A stretch of DNA of 64,000 nt from assembly GCA_009667805.1 (NCBI GenBank), contig CM019063.1, forward strand, positions 409,486,626 through 409,550,625, read 5' to 3'. Within the stretch, counting starts at the first letter, position 1; each line of letters begins with the position of its first letter. The notes beneath the pieces are model-generated. The model did no database searches, was not told where the DNA came from, and worked only from the letters and a program-made list of their open reading frames with translations. This document shows, piece after piece, positions 53,331 to 64,000 of this stretch. This DNA comes from Leptobrachium leishanense (lineage: Eukaryota; Chordata; Amphibia; Anura; Megophryidae). Both the position numbers and the translations under genes were made by a program.

Positions 53331-56300
53331 AAATGACCACCAAACAGTATCCAATTTGTTTGGAGCAAACGGTTGCATCCATGGCATAAAAACACTCCAT
53401 TTACAATACTTTGGGGTGTTAGCTTACCAAATATATGCACGTTAATAAAATTGGGGTATGTAAAAAGGCCCCTAAAAAGAAGAAAGCAAAGAAGATACTG
53501 TATGTCAAATTAGAAAATTGACAAGCACATGTCAAAAGATTGGCGTAGCACCCCAAAAACAACAGAACAAATCTATATATGGGTGGTATCAATTTACTCA
53601 GAAGATGTTGCTGAACATATTTTGGGGTGTTTTTGCAGTAACCCATAACTGGATTTGACAATTCACGCCTAAAGTACAATGTGTGTGAAAAAATAACACA
53701 AAAAGTGACTACCTGAAAGTTTGACATAGAGCTAGTGCATGGAAAGTGTTAAAATACAACTCTTTGAAGCACCCTAGGGTGTGCCCTTTCTAAAAATATA
53801 TGGTTTGATGGGGGTAAATTACTTTGGCCGGCTTCAAAAATGTCCCAAATAGGACATGGGTGCATGATGACGAAATGTGAAAATTCCAAGTTGGAAAACT
53901 GAAATGCGCACCCCCCAAATAAGGCCTATTAGCCCCCAAATGACCCAACATACCTATACATGGGTGGTATCAATTTACTCAGAAGATGTTGCTGAACATA
54001 TATTTGGGGTGTTTTTTGGCAGTAACCATAACTGGATTTGACAATTCACGCCTAAAGTACAATGTGTGTGAAAAAATAACACAAAAAGTGACTACCTGAA
54101 AGTTTGACATAGAGCTAGTGCATGGAAAGTGTTAAAATACAACTCTTTGAAGCACCCTAGGGTGTGCCCTTTCTAAAAATATATGTTTGATGGGGGTAAA
54201 TTACTTTGGCCGGCTTCAAAAATGTCCCAAATAGGACATGGGTGCATGATGACGAAATGTGAAAATTCCAAGTTGGAAAACTGAAATGCGCACCCCCCAA
54301 ATAAGGCCTATTAGTCCCGAAATGACCCGACATACCTATACATGGGTGGTATCAATTTACTCAGAAGATGTTGCTGAACATATTTTGGGGTGTTTTTTGG
54401 CAGTAACCCATAACTGGATTTGACAATTCACGCCTAAAGTACAATGTGTGTGAAAAAATAACACAAAAAGTGACTACCTGAAAGTTTGACATAGAGCTAG
54501 TGCATGGAAAGTGTTAAAATACAACTCTTTGAAGCACCCTAGGGTGTGCCCTTTCTAAAAATATATGGTTTGATGGGGGTAAATTACTTTGGCCGGCTTC
54601 AAAAATGTCCCAAATAGGACATGGGTGCATGATGACGAAATGTGAAAATTCCAAGTTGGAAAACTGAAATGCGCACCCCCCAAATAAGGCCTATTAGTCC
54701 CCAAATGACCCGACATACCTATACATGGGTGGTATCAATTTACTCAGAAGATGTTGCTGAACATATTTTGGGGTGTTTTTTGGCAGTAACCCATAACTGG
54801 ATTTGACAATTCACGCCTAAAGTACAATGTGTGTGAAAAAATAACACAAAAAGTGACTACCTGAAAGTTTGACATAGAGCTAGTGCATGGAAAGTGTTAA
54901 AATACAACTCTTTGAAGCACCCTAGGGTGTGCCCTTTCTAAAAATATATAGTTTGATGGGGGTAAATTACTTTGGCCGGCTTCAAAAATGTCCCAAATAG
55001 GACATGGGTGCATGATGACGAAATGTGAAAATTCCAAGTTGGAAAACTGAAATGCGCACCCCCCAAATAAGGCCTATTAGCCCCCAAATGACCCGACATA
55101 CCTATACATGGGTGGTATCAATTTACTCAGAAGATGTTGCTGAACATATTTTGGGGTGTTTTTTGGCAGTAACCCATAACTGGATTTGACAATTCACACC
55201 TAAAGTACAATGTGTGTGAACAAATAACACAAAAAGTGACTACCTAAACGTTTGACATAGAGCTAGTGCATGGAAAGTGTTAAAATACAACTCTTTGAAG
55301 CACCCTAGGGTGTGCCCTTTCAAAAAAATATATGGTTTGATGGGGGTAAATTACTTTGGCCGGCTTCAAAAATGTCCCAAATAGGACATGGGTGCATGAT
55401 GACGAAATGTGAAAATTCCAAGTTGGAAAACTGAAATGCGCACCCCCCAAATAAGGCCTATTAGCCCCCAAATGACCCGACATACCTATACATGGGTGGT
55501 ATCAATTTACTCAGAAGATGTTGCTGAACATATTTTGGGGTGTTTTTTGGCAGTAACCCATAACTGGATTTGACAATTCACGCCTAAAGTACAATGTGTG
55601 TGAAAAAATAACACAAAAAGTGACTACCTGAAAGTTTGACATGGAGCTAGTGCATGGAAAGTGTTAAAATACAACTCTTTGAAGCACCCTAGGGTGTGCC
55701 CTTTCTAAAAATATATGGTTCGATGGGGGTAAATTACTTTGGCCAGCTTCAAAAATGTCCCAAATAGGACATGGGTGCATGATGACGAAATGTGAAAATT
55801 CCAAGTTGGAAAACTGAAATGCGCACCCCCCAAATAAGGCCTATTAGCCCCCAAATGACCCAACATACCTATACATGGGTGGTATCAATTTACTCAGAAG
55901 ATGTTGCTGAACATATTTTGGGGTGTTTTGGCAGTAACCATAACTGGATTTGACAATTCACGCCTAAAGTACAATGTGTGTGAAAAAATAACACAAAAAG
56001 TGACTACCTGAAAGTTTGACATAGAGCTAGTGCATGGAAAGTGTTAAAATACAACTCTTTGAAGCACCCTAGGGTGTGCCCTTTCTAAAAATATATGGTT
56101 TGATGGGGGTAAATTACTTTGGCCGGCTTCAAAAATGTCCCAAATAGGACATGGGTGCATGATGACGAAATGTGAAAATTCCAAGTTGGAAAACTGAAAT
56201 GCGCACCCCCCAAATAAGGCCTATTAGCCCCCAAATGACCCGACATACCTATACATGGGTGGTATCAATTTACTCAGAAGATGTTGCTGAACATATTTTG

Positions 56301-58440
56301 GGGTGTTTTTTGGCAGTAACCCATAACTGGAATTGACAATTCACGCCTAAAGTACAATGTGTGTGAAAAAATAACACAAAAAGTGACTACCTGAAAGTTT
56401 GACATGGAGCTAGTGCATGGAAAGTGTTAAAATACAACTCTTTGAAGCACCCTAGGGTGTGCCCTTTCTAAAAATATATGGTTCGATGGGGGTAAATTAC
56501 TTTGGCCGGCTTCAAAAATGTCCAAATAGGACATGGGTGCATGATGACGAAATGTGAAAATTCCAAGTTGGAAAACTGAAATGCGCACCCCCCAAATAAG
56601 GCCTATTAGCCCCCAAATGACCCAACATACCTATACATGGGTGTATCAATTTACTCAGAAGATGTTGCTGAACATATTTTGGGGTGTTTTTTGGCAGTAA
56701 CCCATAACTGGATTTGACAATTCACGCCTAAAGTACAATGTGTGTGAAAAAATAACACAAAAAGTGACTACCTGAAACTTTGACATAGAGCTAGTGCATG
56801 GAAAGTGTTAAAATACAACTCTTTGAAGCACCCTAGGGTGTGCCCTTTCAAAATATATAGTTTGATGGGGGTAAATTACTTTGGCCGGCTTCAAAAATGT
56901 CCCAAATAGGACATGGGTGCATGATGACGAAATGTGAAAATTCCAAGTTGGAAAACTGAAATGCGCACCCCCCAAATAAGGCCTATTAGCCCCCAAATGA
57001 CCCAACATACCTATACATGGGTGGTATCAATTTACTCAGAAGATGTTGCTGAACATATTTTGGGGTGTTTTTTGGCAGTAACCCATAACTGGATTTGACA
57101 ATTCACGCCTAAAGTACAATGTGTGTGAAAAAATAACACAAAAAGTGACTACCTGAAACTTTGACATAGAGCTAGTGCATGGAAAGTGTTAAAATACAAC
57201 TCTTTGAAGCACCCTAGGGTGTGCCCTTTCAAAAAATATATAGTTTGATGGGGGTAAATTACTTTGGCCGGCTTCAAAAATGTCCCAAATAGGACATGGG
57301 TGCATGATGACGAAATGTGAAAATTCCAAGTTGGAAAACTGAAATGCGCACCCCCCAAATAAGGCCTATTAGCCCCCAAATGACCCGACATACCTATACA
57401 TGGGTGGTATCAATTTACTCAAAAGATGTTGCTGAACATATTTTGGGGTGTTTTTTGGCAGTAACCCATAACTGGATTTGACAATTCACGCCTAAAGTAC
57501 AATGTGTGTGAAAAAATAACACAAAAAGTGACTACCTGAAAGTTTGACATAGAGCTAGTGCATGGAAAGTGTTAAAATACAACTCTTTGAAGCACCCTAG
57601 GGTGTGCCCTTTCTAAAAATATATGGTTTGATGGGGGTAAATTACTTTGGCCGGCTTCAAAAATGTCCCAAATAGGACATGGGTGCATGATGACGAAATG
57701 TGAAAATTCCAAGTTGGAAAACTGAAATGCGCACCCCCCAAATAAGGCCTATTAGCCCCCAAATGACCCGACATACCTATACATGGGTGGTATCAATTTA
57801 CTCAGAAGATGTTGTTGAAGATATTTTGGGGTGTTTTTTGGCAGTAACCCATAACTGGATTTGACAATTCACGCCTAAAGTACAATGTGTGTGAAAAAAT
57901 AACACAAAAAGTGACTACCTGAAAGTTTGACATAGAGCTAGTGCATGGAAAGTGTTAAAATACAACTCTTTGAAGCACCCTAGGGTGTGCCCTTTCTAAA
58001 AATATATGGTTTGATGGGGGTAAATTACTTTGGCCGGCTTCAAAAATGTCCCAAATAGGACATGGGTGCATGATGGCGAAATGTGAAAATTCCAAGTTGG
58101 AAAACTGAAATGCGCACCCCCCAAATAAGGCCTATTAGCCCCCAAATGACCCGACATACCTATACATGGTTGGTATCAATTTACTCAGAAGATGTTGCTG
58201 AACATATTTTGGGGTGGTTTTTGGCAGTAAACCTTAAAGTTCACAGTACATGTATTCTTAAATTGCGTTAAAAAAAAAATCACCAAAACTTTTTTTTTCT
58301 CAAACTTTGGCATAGATTTGTGGTAAAATGGTTTGCATGGAAAGAGTCAAAATACCCCAAGTTTAATACCTTGATTTGTGTACTTTAAAAAAATATGTAT
58401 ATGTGGAGGGTTATTCAGCAATTAGTGACAGATATCAGTG
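53331..58440. repeat. Satellite array B, ~382-bp unit, about 12 copies
   Basis: The anchor gggtggtatcaatttactca (or variant) starts at 53581, 53962, 54344, 54727, 55110, 55494, 55877, 56257, 56639, 57019, 57402, 57785 and 58168; spacing 380-384. The central copies are nearly identical. The first (53331-53540) and last (58230-58440) portions are diverged. The order of short motifs (acctatNcatggg, tactcagNaga, ttNNcagtaac, catggaaag or catccatggc, ttggggtgt) is shared with array A, so A and B descend from one unit. A 66-80-residue minus-strand frame persists in a few copies only. Confidence 0.95.
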
Positions 58441-58705
58441 TTACAATGTCACTAGCACTAGTTTTGAAAATAAACTCTTTGGAAATGGCAAAGTGCTACT
58501 TGCACTTATTGTTGCATAAAATAAGGAAAAAAGCAAGGAATATGTAAACATTGGGTATTGCTAAACTCAGAACTAAATTTAGAAACTACTAAGGAATTAA
58601 ATTTTTTTGACGGTTGTTGATACATAAGAAATTTTGGGGGTCAAAGTTCGAAAAAGTGGTGTTTTTTCAATTTTTTTGTCATATTTCACAATGTTTTTTA
58701 TAGTA
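58441..58705. other. Unique AT-rich segment of the piggyBac element
   Basis: Non-coding; connects array B to array C. It resumes at 61940 after array C. Confidence 0.6.
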
Positions 58706-58718
58706 AATTATATGAAAT

Positions 58719-61700
58719 ACAGAAAAAATGGCGTCGCGCCCATACTCACTTATTTTTGGAGCGGCGGCAACTGCCAGGAGTAACAGCCCAGTAAATGTAT
58801 AAAACATAACAAGGAAGGAGAGTGTCATCTGCGCTCATTCCTATGTGTTCCATGTACAACAAAAATGAGGTTTTGTTTGTTTCAATGGCCATTGCAACGT
58901 AAGCCCACTCGCCACTTCAAGGCACCTCTTTAGAGTGGGTACCTAACAATTGTAACCAAAAGGCCGCTCTACTGAGCAGCTCCAAGCCCCTCCAGCTGCT
59001 TTTCAGCAAGGAGAGACAAAGATGGTGGGTTTTATTTATACACGCACCAAGCACTTCCCATTTGGGATCAAAAACAAAAACATGGAAAGAGGAACAGCTG
59101 CAAAACGACGGACTGGTGTTACAAGCATGATATACATAAATACAGAAAAAATGGCGTCGCGCCCATACTCACTTATTTTTGGAGCGGCGGCAACTGCCAG
59201 GAGTAACAGCCCAGTAAATGTATAAAACATAACAAGGAAGGAGAGTGTCATCTGCGCTCATTCCTATGTGTTCCATGTACAACAAAAATGAGGTTTTGTT
59301 TGTTTCAATGGCCATTGCAACGTAAGCCCACTCGCCACTTCAAGGCACCTCTTTAGAGTGGGTACCTAACAATTGTAACCAAAAGGCCGCTCTACTGAGC
59401 AGCTCCAAGCCCCTCCAGCTGCTTTTCAGCAAGGAGAGACAAAGATGGTGGGTTTTATTTATACACGCACCAAGCACTTCCCATTTGGGATCAAAAACAA
59501 AAACATGGAAAGAGGAACAGCTGCAAAACGACGGACTGGTGTTACAAGCATGATATACATAAATACAGAAAAAATGGCGTCGCGCCCATACTCACTTATT
59601 TTTGGAGCGGCGGCAACTGCCAGGAGTAACAGCCCAGTAAATGTATAAAACATAACAAGGAAGGAGAGTGTCATCTGCGCTCATTCCTATGTGTTCCATG
59701 TACAACAAAAATGAGGTTTTGTTTGTTTCAATGGCCATTGCAACGTAAGCCCACTCGCCACTTCAAGGCACCTCTTTAGAGTGGGTACCTAACAATTGTA
59801 ACCAAAAGGCCGCTCTACTGAGCAGCTCCAAGCCCCTCCAGCTGCTTTTCAGCAAGGAGAGACAAAGATGGTGGGTTTTATTTATACACGCACCAAGCAC
59901 TTCCCATTTGGGATCAAAAACAAAAACATGGAAAGAGGAACAGCTGCAAAACGACGGACTGGTGTTACAAGCATGATATACATAAATACAGAAAAAATGG
60001 CGTCGCGCCCATACTCACTTATTTTTGGAGCGGCGGCAACTGCCAGGAGTAACAGCCCAGTAAATGTATAAAACATAACAAGGAAGGAGAGTGTCATCTG
60101 CGCTCATTCCTATGTGTTCCATGTACAACAAAAATGAGGTTTTGTTTGTTTCAATGGCCATTGCAACGTAAGCCCACTCGCCACTTCAAGGCACCTCTTT
60201 AGAGTGGGTACCTAACAATTGTAACCAAAAGGCCGCTCTACTGAGCAGCTCCAAGCCCCTCCAGCTGCTTTTCAGCAAGGAGAGACAAAGATGGTGGGTT
60301 TTATTTATACACGCACCAAGCACTTCCCATTTGGGATCAAAAACAAAAACATGGAAAGAGGAACAGCTGCAAAACGACGGACTGGTGTTACAAGCATGAT
60401 ATACATAAATACAGAAAAAATGGCGTCGCGCCCATACTCACTTATTTTTGGAGCGGCGGCAACTGCCAGGAGTAACAGCCCAGTAAATGTATAAAACATA
60501 ACAAGGAAGGAGAGTGTCATCTGCGCTCATTCCTATGTGTTCCATGTACAACAAAAATGAGGTTTTGTTTTGTTTCAATGGCCATTGCAACGTAAGCCCA
60601 CTCGCCACTTCAAGGCACCTCTTTAGAGTGGGTACCTAACAATTGTAACCAAAAGGCCGCTCTAAATGTTTTATACATTTACTGGGCTGTTACTCCTGGC
60701 AGTTGCCGCCGCTCCAAAAATAAGTGAGTATGGGCGCGACGCCATTTTTTCTGTATTTATGTATATCATGCTTGTAACACCAGTCCGTCGTTTTGCAGCT
60801 GTTCCTCTTTCCATGTTTTTGTTTTTGATCCCAAATGGGAAGTGCTTGGTGCGTGTATAAATAAAACCCACCATCTTTGTCTCTCCTTGCTGAAAAGCAG
60901 CTGGAGGGGCTTGGAGCTGCTCAGTAGAGCGGCCTTTTGGTTACAATTGTTAGGTACCCACTCTAAAGAGGTGCCTTGAAGTGGCGAGTGGGCTTACGTT
61001 GCAATGGCCATTGAAACAAACAAAACCTCATTTTTGTTGTACATGGAACACATAGGAATGAGCGCAGATGACACTCTCCTTCCTTGTTATGTTTTATACA
61101 TTTACTGGGCTGTTACTCCTGGCAGTTGCCGCCGCTCCAAAAATAAGTGAGTATGGGCGCGACGCCATTTTTTCTGTATTTATGTATATCATGCTTGTAA
61201 CACCAGTCCGTCGTTTTGCAGCTGTTCCTCTTTCCATGTTTTGGTTTTTGATCCCAAATGGGAAGTGCTTGGTGCGTGTATAAATAAAACCCACCATCTT
61301 TGTCTCTCCTTGCTGAAAAGCAGCTGGAGGGGCTTGGAGCTGCTCAGTAGAGCGGCCTTTTGGTTACAATTGTTAGGTACCCACTCTAAAGAGGTGCCTT
61401 GAAGTGGCGAGTGGGCTTACGTTGCAATGGCCATTGAAACAAACAAAACCTCATTTTTGTTGTACATGGAACACATAGGAATGAGCGCAGATGACACTCT
61501 CCTTCCTTGTTATGTTTTATACATTTACTGGGCTGTTACTCCTGGCAGTTGCCGCCGCTCAAAAAATAAGTGAGTATGGGCGCGACGCCATTTTTTCTGT
61601 ATTTATGTATATCATGCTTGTAACACCAGTCCGTCGTTTTGCAGCTGTTCCTCTTTCCATGTTTTTGTTTTTGATCCCAAATGGGAAGTGCTTGGTGCGT

Positions 61701-61926
61701 GTATAAATAAAACCCACCATCTTTGTCTCTCCTTGCTGAAAAGCAGCTGGAGGGGCTTGGAGCTGCTCAGTAGAGCGGCCTTTTGGTTACAATTGTTAGG
61801 TACCCACTCTAAAGAGGTGCCTTGAAGTGGCGAGTGGGCTTACGTTGCAATGGCCATTGAAACAAACAAAACCTCATTTTTGTTGTACATGGAACACATA
61901 GGAATGAGCGCAGATGACACTCTCCT
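58719..61926. repeat. Satellite array C, 423-bp unit, with an internal inversion
   Basis: Forward copies run from 58719 to about 60665 (about 4.6 units, exact period 423: for example 59022, 59445, 59868, 60291). At 60665 the orientation flips and about 3 inverted units follow to 61926. The junction reads ggccgctctaaatgttttat. Copies are almost identical. The unit contains aaaaaatggcgtcgcgccc. A 13-base sequence, aattatatgaaat, flanks the block at 58706-58718 and 61927-61939, as if the array were a single insertion with a target duplication. The short frames in both orientations are repetitive copies without homology and are not called genes. Confidence 0.93.
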
Positions 61927-61939
61927 AATTATATGAAAT

Positions 61940-62125
61940 GATGAAAAAAATGGTATCTTTATAAAGTCCATTTAATGACGAGAAAAACAGTGTAAAATAT
62001 GTGTAGGTTGCATAAACGAGTAAGAGGAAAATTTGTCCTAAACACTAACAGCGCAGAAACGTAAAAACAGCAGCGGTCACTAAAGGACGGATTTGTGTAA
62101 AACCGCCCGGTCACTAAGGGGTTAA
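61940..62125. other. Right subterminal region of the piggyBac element
   Basis: atgaaaaaaatggtatctttataaag onward, ending in cagcggtcactaaaggacgg and ccggtcactaaggggttaa, which form short subterminal direct repeats of ggtcactaa(a)gg. Confidence 0.7.
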
Positions 62126-63488
62126 GTAGAAAGCACATATATGAATACTTGTTGCACTTTAACTACTAAAAAATTGTTACATATTTGTATTCAAAAGATT
62201 AATATTTAGCACTTTTTGTGGATATTGGAGCTGGCTATCAGGGATCTTATGACCTACTACTGTACTGCATACTCTATGTGTGGTTTTGTGAGTGCCATGC
62301 TACTTTTCTTTTTGACAAACATGCCATCCAAGAACAAAAAGAAGTACCCGATCACTCATAGTCCAAAAACAGCAGGTTTCTTAGAAATTATAATTTTTCA
62401 GACAGACAAAGATCAGGTTGAGGCAGTGTGTAAATGGCAATGATTACAATGACATAGATCAAAGCCAGCAGGTCAAATCAGGATACATAGGTCATAGTAA
62501 ATTTACAAAAAGTGGTCAGGCAGGGATCAGATCCAAAAAACAAAGTAAACCCAGGACAACCCATTAGGTCTATTCATTGTAGCAGCCCGTGACCTCCACA
62601 TACCAGATTGTACTGTTACAATAATCATTATGTACCCCAGGACATACTTGAAAACGAGAGAAATCTCAATGTATCCTTCCTGGTAAAATCCTTTATAAAT
62701 AAATAAATAAAATAAATACTTCACTGGGCCTTATCATGGTGGTGTGCCATGACCCTTAAGGCATAACAGACAAGATGTGCAATCTGTGTTGCCCTTTAGC
62801 CTTGAAAAGATCTCAAGTAAATTTATGTATAAACTAAATTTGATAGAAAATAATTTAAAATAACATATAATATTTAATATAGACATTAAAAAGAGAACCA
62901 TCAAAGAACATAAATGAGCATTAGCAATCGGGAGGCGATGCGGGCGTAAAGCTTACGGCTTAAAAAAATTAGCGCATCAGTATTAGCGTGAGCTTACTGT
63001 ACTTAGCTCTTCCTATGCTTAACATGGGAAGTGCAAATTGTTAGCAGAGAGTAACTAGCGTTAGGATCACATAGTCTTAATGCTAATTATGAACTGCTGC
63101 CGCTAACTGAAAAAGTTTGCTACAGCTTGGAGCTGAAGCTTCTGCTGAATCAGTTAGCAGCAGCTGGAACCCCCCCCCAAAAAAATAATCAAATACACAC
63201 CTCTCATCCTCCGTCTGTCACGTATCCCTCTACACAGATCACAATGAAAGTCCCTTTAGACAGTCCCTATCTATCCCTCCGATCCTTAGGTGGTCGGTAT
63301 AGTCTGGCTACCTCTAGGGATACAAACACGTATATTTATCTGGTATGAAGATATACCCAGGACAGGGTTAAGTGGAGGTAGCCTAATAGCAATATAAGGA
63401 AAGCAAGATAAAGTGGTCTAAGATCGCCAGAAACTGTTACACAAAGGGTGGTTATCATAGTTATCATACAAGCCGGGTCTCTCACAGT
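62126..63488. other. Spacer with a short retroposon tail
   Basis: No gene. Bases 62640-62712 repeat the tail at 25375-25446 (acttgaaaacgagagaaatc ... ctttataaataaataaat). A 75-residue plus frame (62216-62443) has no domain. 62920-63110 holds phrases such as attagcgcatcagtattagcg. The rest is unexplained. Confidence 0.5.
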
Positions 63489-64000
63489 CAGAGGTGTAAC
63501 TAGAAACCTCAGGGCCCCAGTGCAAGAATCCATGAAGGGCCCCTCCTCGACGGCTGTGGGGAGGGGCCGAGGCGGGCCATCGAAGTCAGCGGGGTGTACC
63601 AGTACACCCCGGGCCTTCAAGACCCACCCGCCGCAGATATCAGACCCCGAGTATCAGACCCCAGTAATTAGACAGCCAGTATCAGACCACAGTAATTAAC
63701 CAGCCAATATCAGACCCCAGTAATTAGCCAGTATCAGACCCCAGTAATTAGCCAGCATCAGATCCCCAGTAATTAGCCAGCCAGTATCAGACCCCAGTAA
63801 TTAGCCAGCCAGTATCAGACCCCAGTAATTAGCCAGCATCAGACACCCAGTAATTAGCCAGCATCAGACCCCAGTAATTAGCCAGCATCAGACACCCAGT
63901 AATTAGCCAGCCAGTATCAGACCCCACTAATTATCCAGTATCACAACCCCAGTAATTAGCCAGTATCAGACCCCAGTAATTAGCCAGCCTGTATCAGACC
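63489..64000. mobile_element. Possible hAT-type element, left end only
   Basis: Begins cagaggtgtaactagaaacc followed by cagggccccagtgc, a terminal phrase I associate with vertebrate hAT non-autonomous elements (recollection, not checked). The partner end would lie beyond 64000. The minisatellite below would be internal. Confidence 0.35.
63645..64000. repeat. 24-28 bp minisatellite running off the window
   Basis: agaccccagtaattagccag followed by tatc or catc, with an optional extra ccag, repeated about 13 times. The array continues past the last base, so its length is unknown. Confidence 0.9.

Larger units (their letters stand above)
48199..62125 (+). mobile_element. piggyBac element of 13.9 kb with internal satellites
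   Basis: Ends ttaaccccttagggacc and ggtcactaaggggttaa. TTAA at 48199-48202 and 62122-62125 is both target and terminus; the TIR of about 16 bp has one mismatch. Inside, in order: a 170-bp hairpin repeat, a GA-rich minisatellite, a piggyBac transposase pseudogene, a 388-bp array, a 382-bp array, a unique segment, and a 423-bp array with an inversion. Typical piggyBac elements are 2-4 kb. No other TTAACCCC-type end lies in between on either strand that I could find, so it seems one unit, though end-to-end mobilisation of all 13.9 kb is inference. Confidence 0.75.

Noticed and set aside
59022..61706. Repeated 67- and 71-residue frames on both strands of array C
   Set aside because: They recur only because the 423-bp unit recurs; overlapping frames on opposite strands and no domain.
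1..64000. Host genes, tRNA or rRNA genes
   Set aside because: I found no exon series, tRNA cloverleaf or rRNA segment; all protein similarity is to transposable elements. A short isolated exon could still be missed by eye.

Overview
This window reads as repeat-dense, non-genic vertebrate DNA, most likely from a frog or another large-genome amphibian. I find no host protein-coding gene, tRNA or rRNA. Almost every recognisable reading frame belongs to a transposable element: Tc1/mariner, hAT, piggyBac, Harbinger-like, CR1, L2, L1/Tx1, Ty3/Gypsy, a gamma/epsilon-type endogenous retrovirus, and Penelope-like sequence. The mix, with many young DNA transposons next to CR1/L2 tails and an ERV, is typical of anurans. 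The species assignment is inference.

Layout. 1-7.8 kb: a hAT right end carrying a Harbinger-like MITE and sitting in a piggyBac MITE; a small retroelement with 36-bp terminal repeats and a zinc-knuckle/proline-rich ORF; an LTR-like sequence split by a second piggyBac MITE. 7.9-10.6 kb: L2 tail, L1 endonuclease fragment, 5'-truncated CR1. 10.9-16.4 kb: a Tc1 element split by a hAT element that itself holds a piggyBac MITE; the insertions have diagnostic target duplications. 16.65-25.1 kb: a full-length Ty3/Gypsy element with a PNMA-like Gag and almost identical LTRs. 25.4-29.4 kb: L2, a 914-bp TIR element, AT-rich repeats. 29.5-39.1 kb: a Harbinger-like MITE split by a defective ERV whose leader holds about 25 copies of a 22-24 bp repeat. 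39.4-41.0 kb: a second Tc1 element. 41.4-44 kb: Penelope-like sequence flanked by a 190-bp direct repeat, with a hammerhead-like motif. 44-48.2 kb: relics. 48.2-62.1 kb: one TTAA-bounded piggyBac element of 13.9 kb that contains a broken transposase and three satellite arrays. 62.1-64 kb: relics and a minisatellite that runs off the window.

The genes do not form a pathway. Their relation is stratigraphic: each nested insertion dates its host, and several empty sites can be rebuilt from the window itself. The most unusual objects are the satellite-bearing piggyBac, the 36-bp-LTR gag element, the ERV leader array, and the hammerhead-like motif with paired changes in its core.
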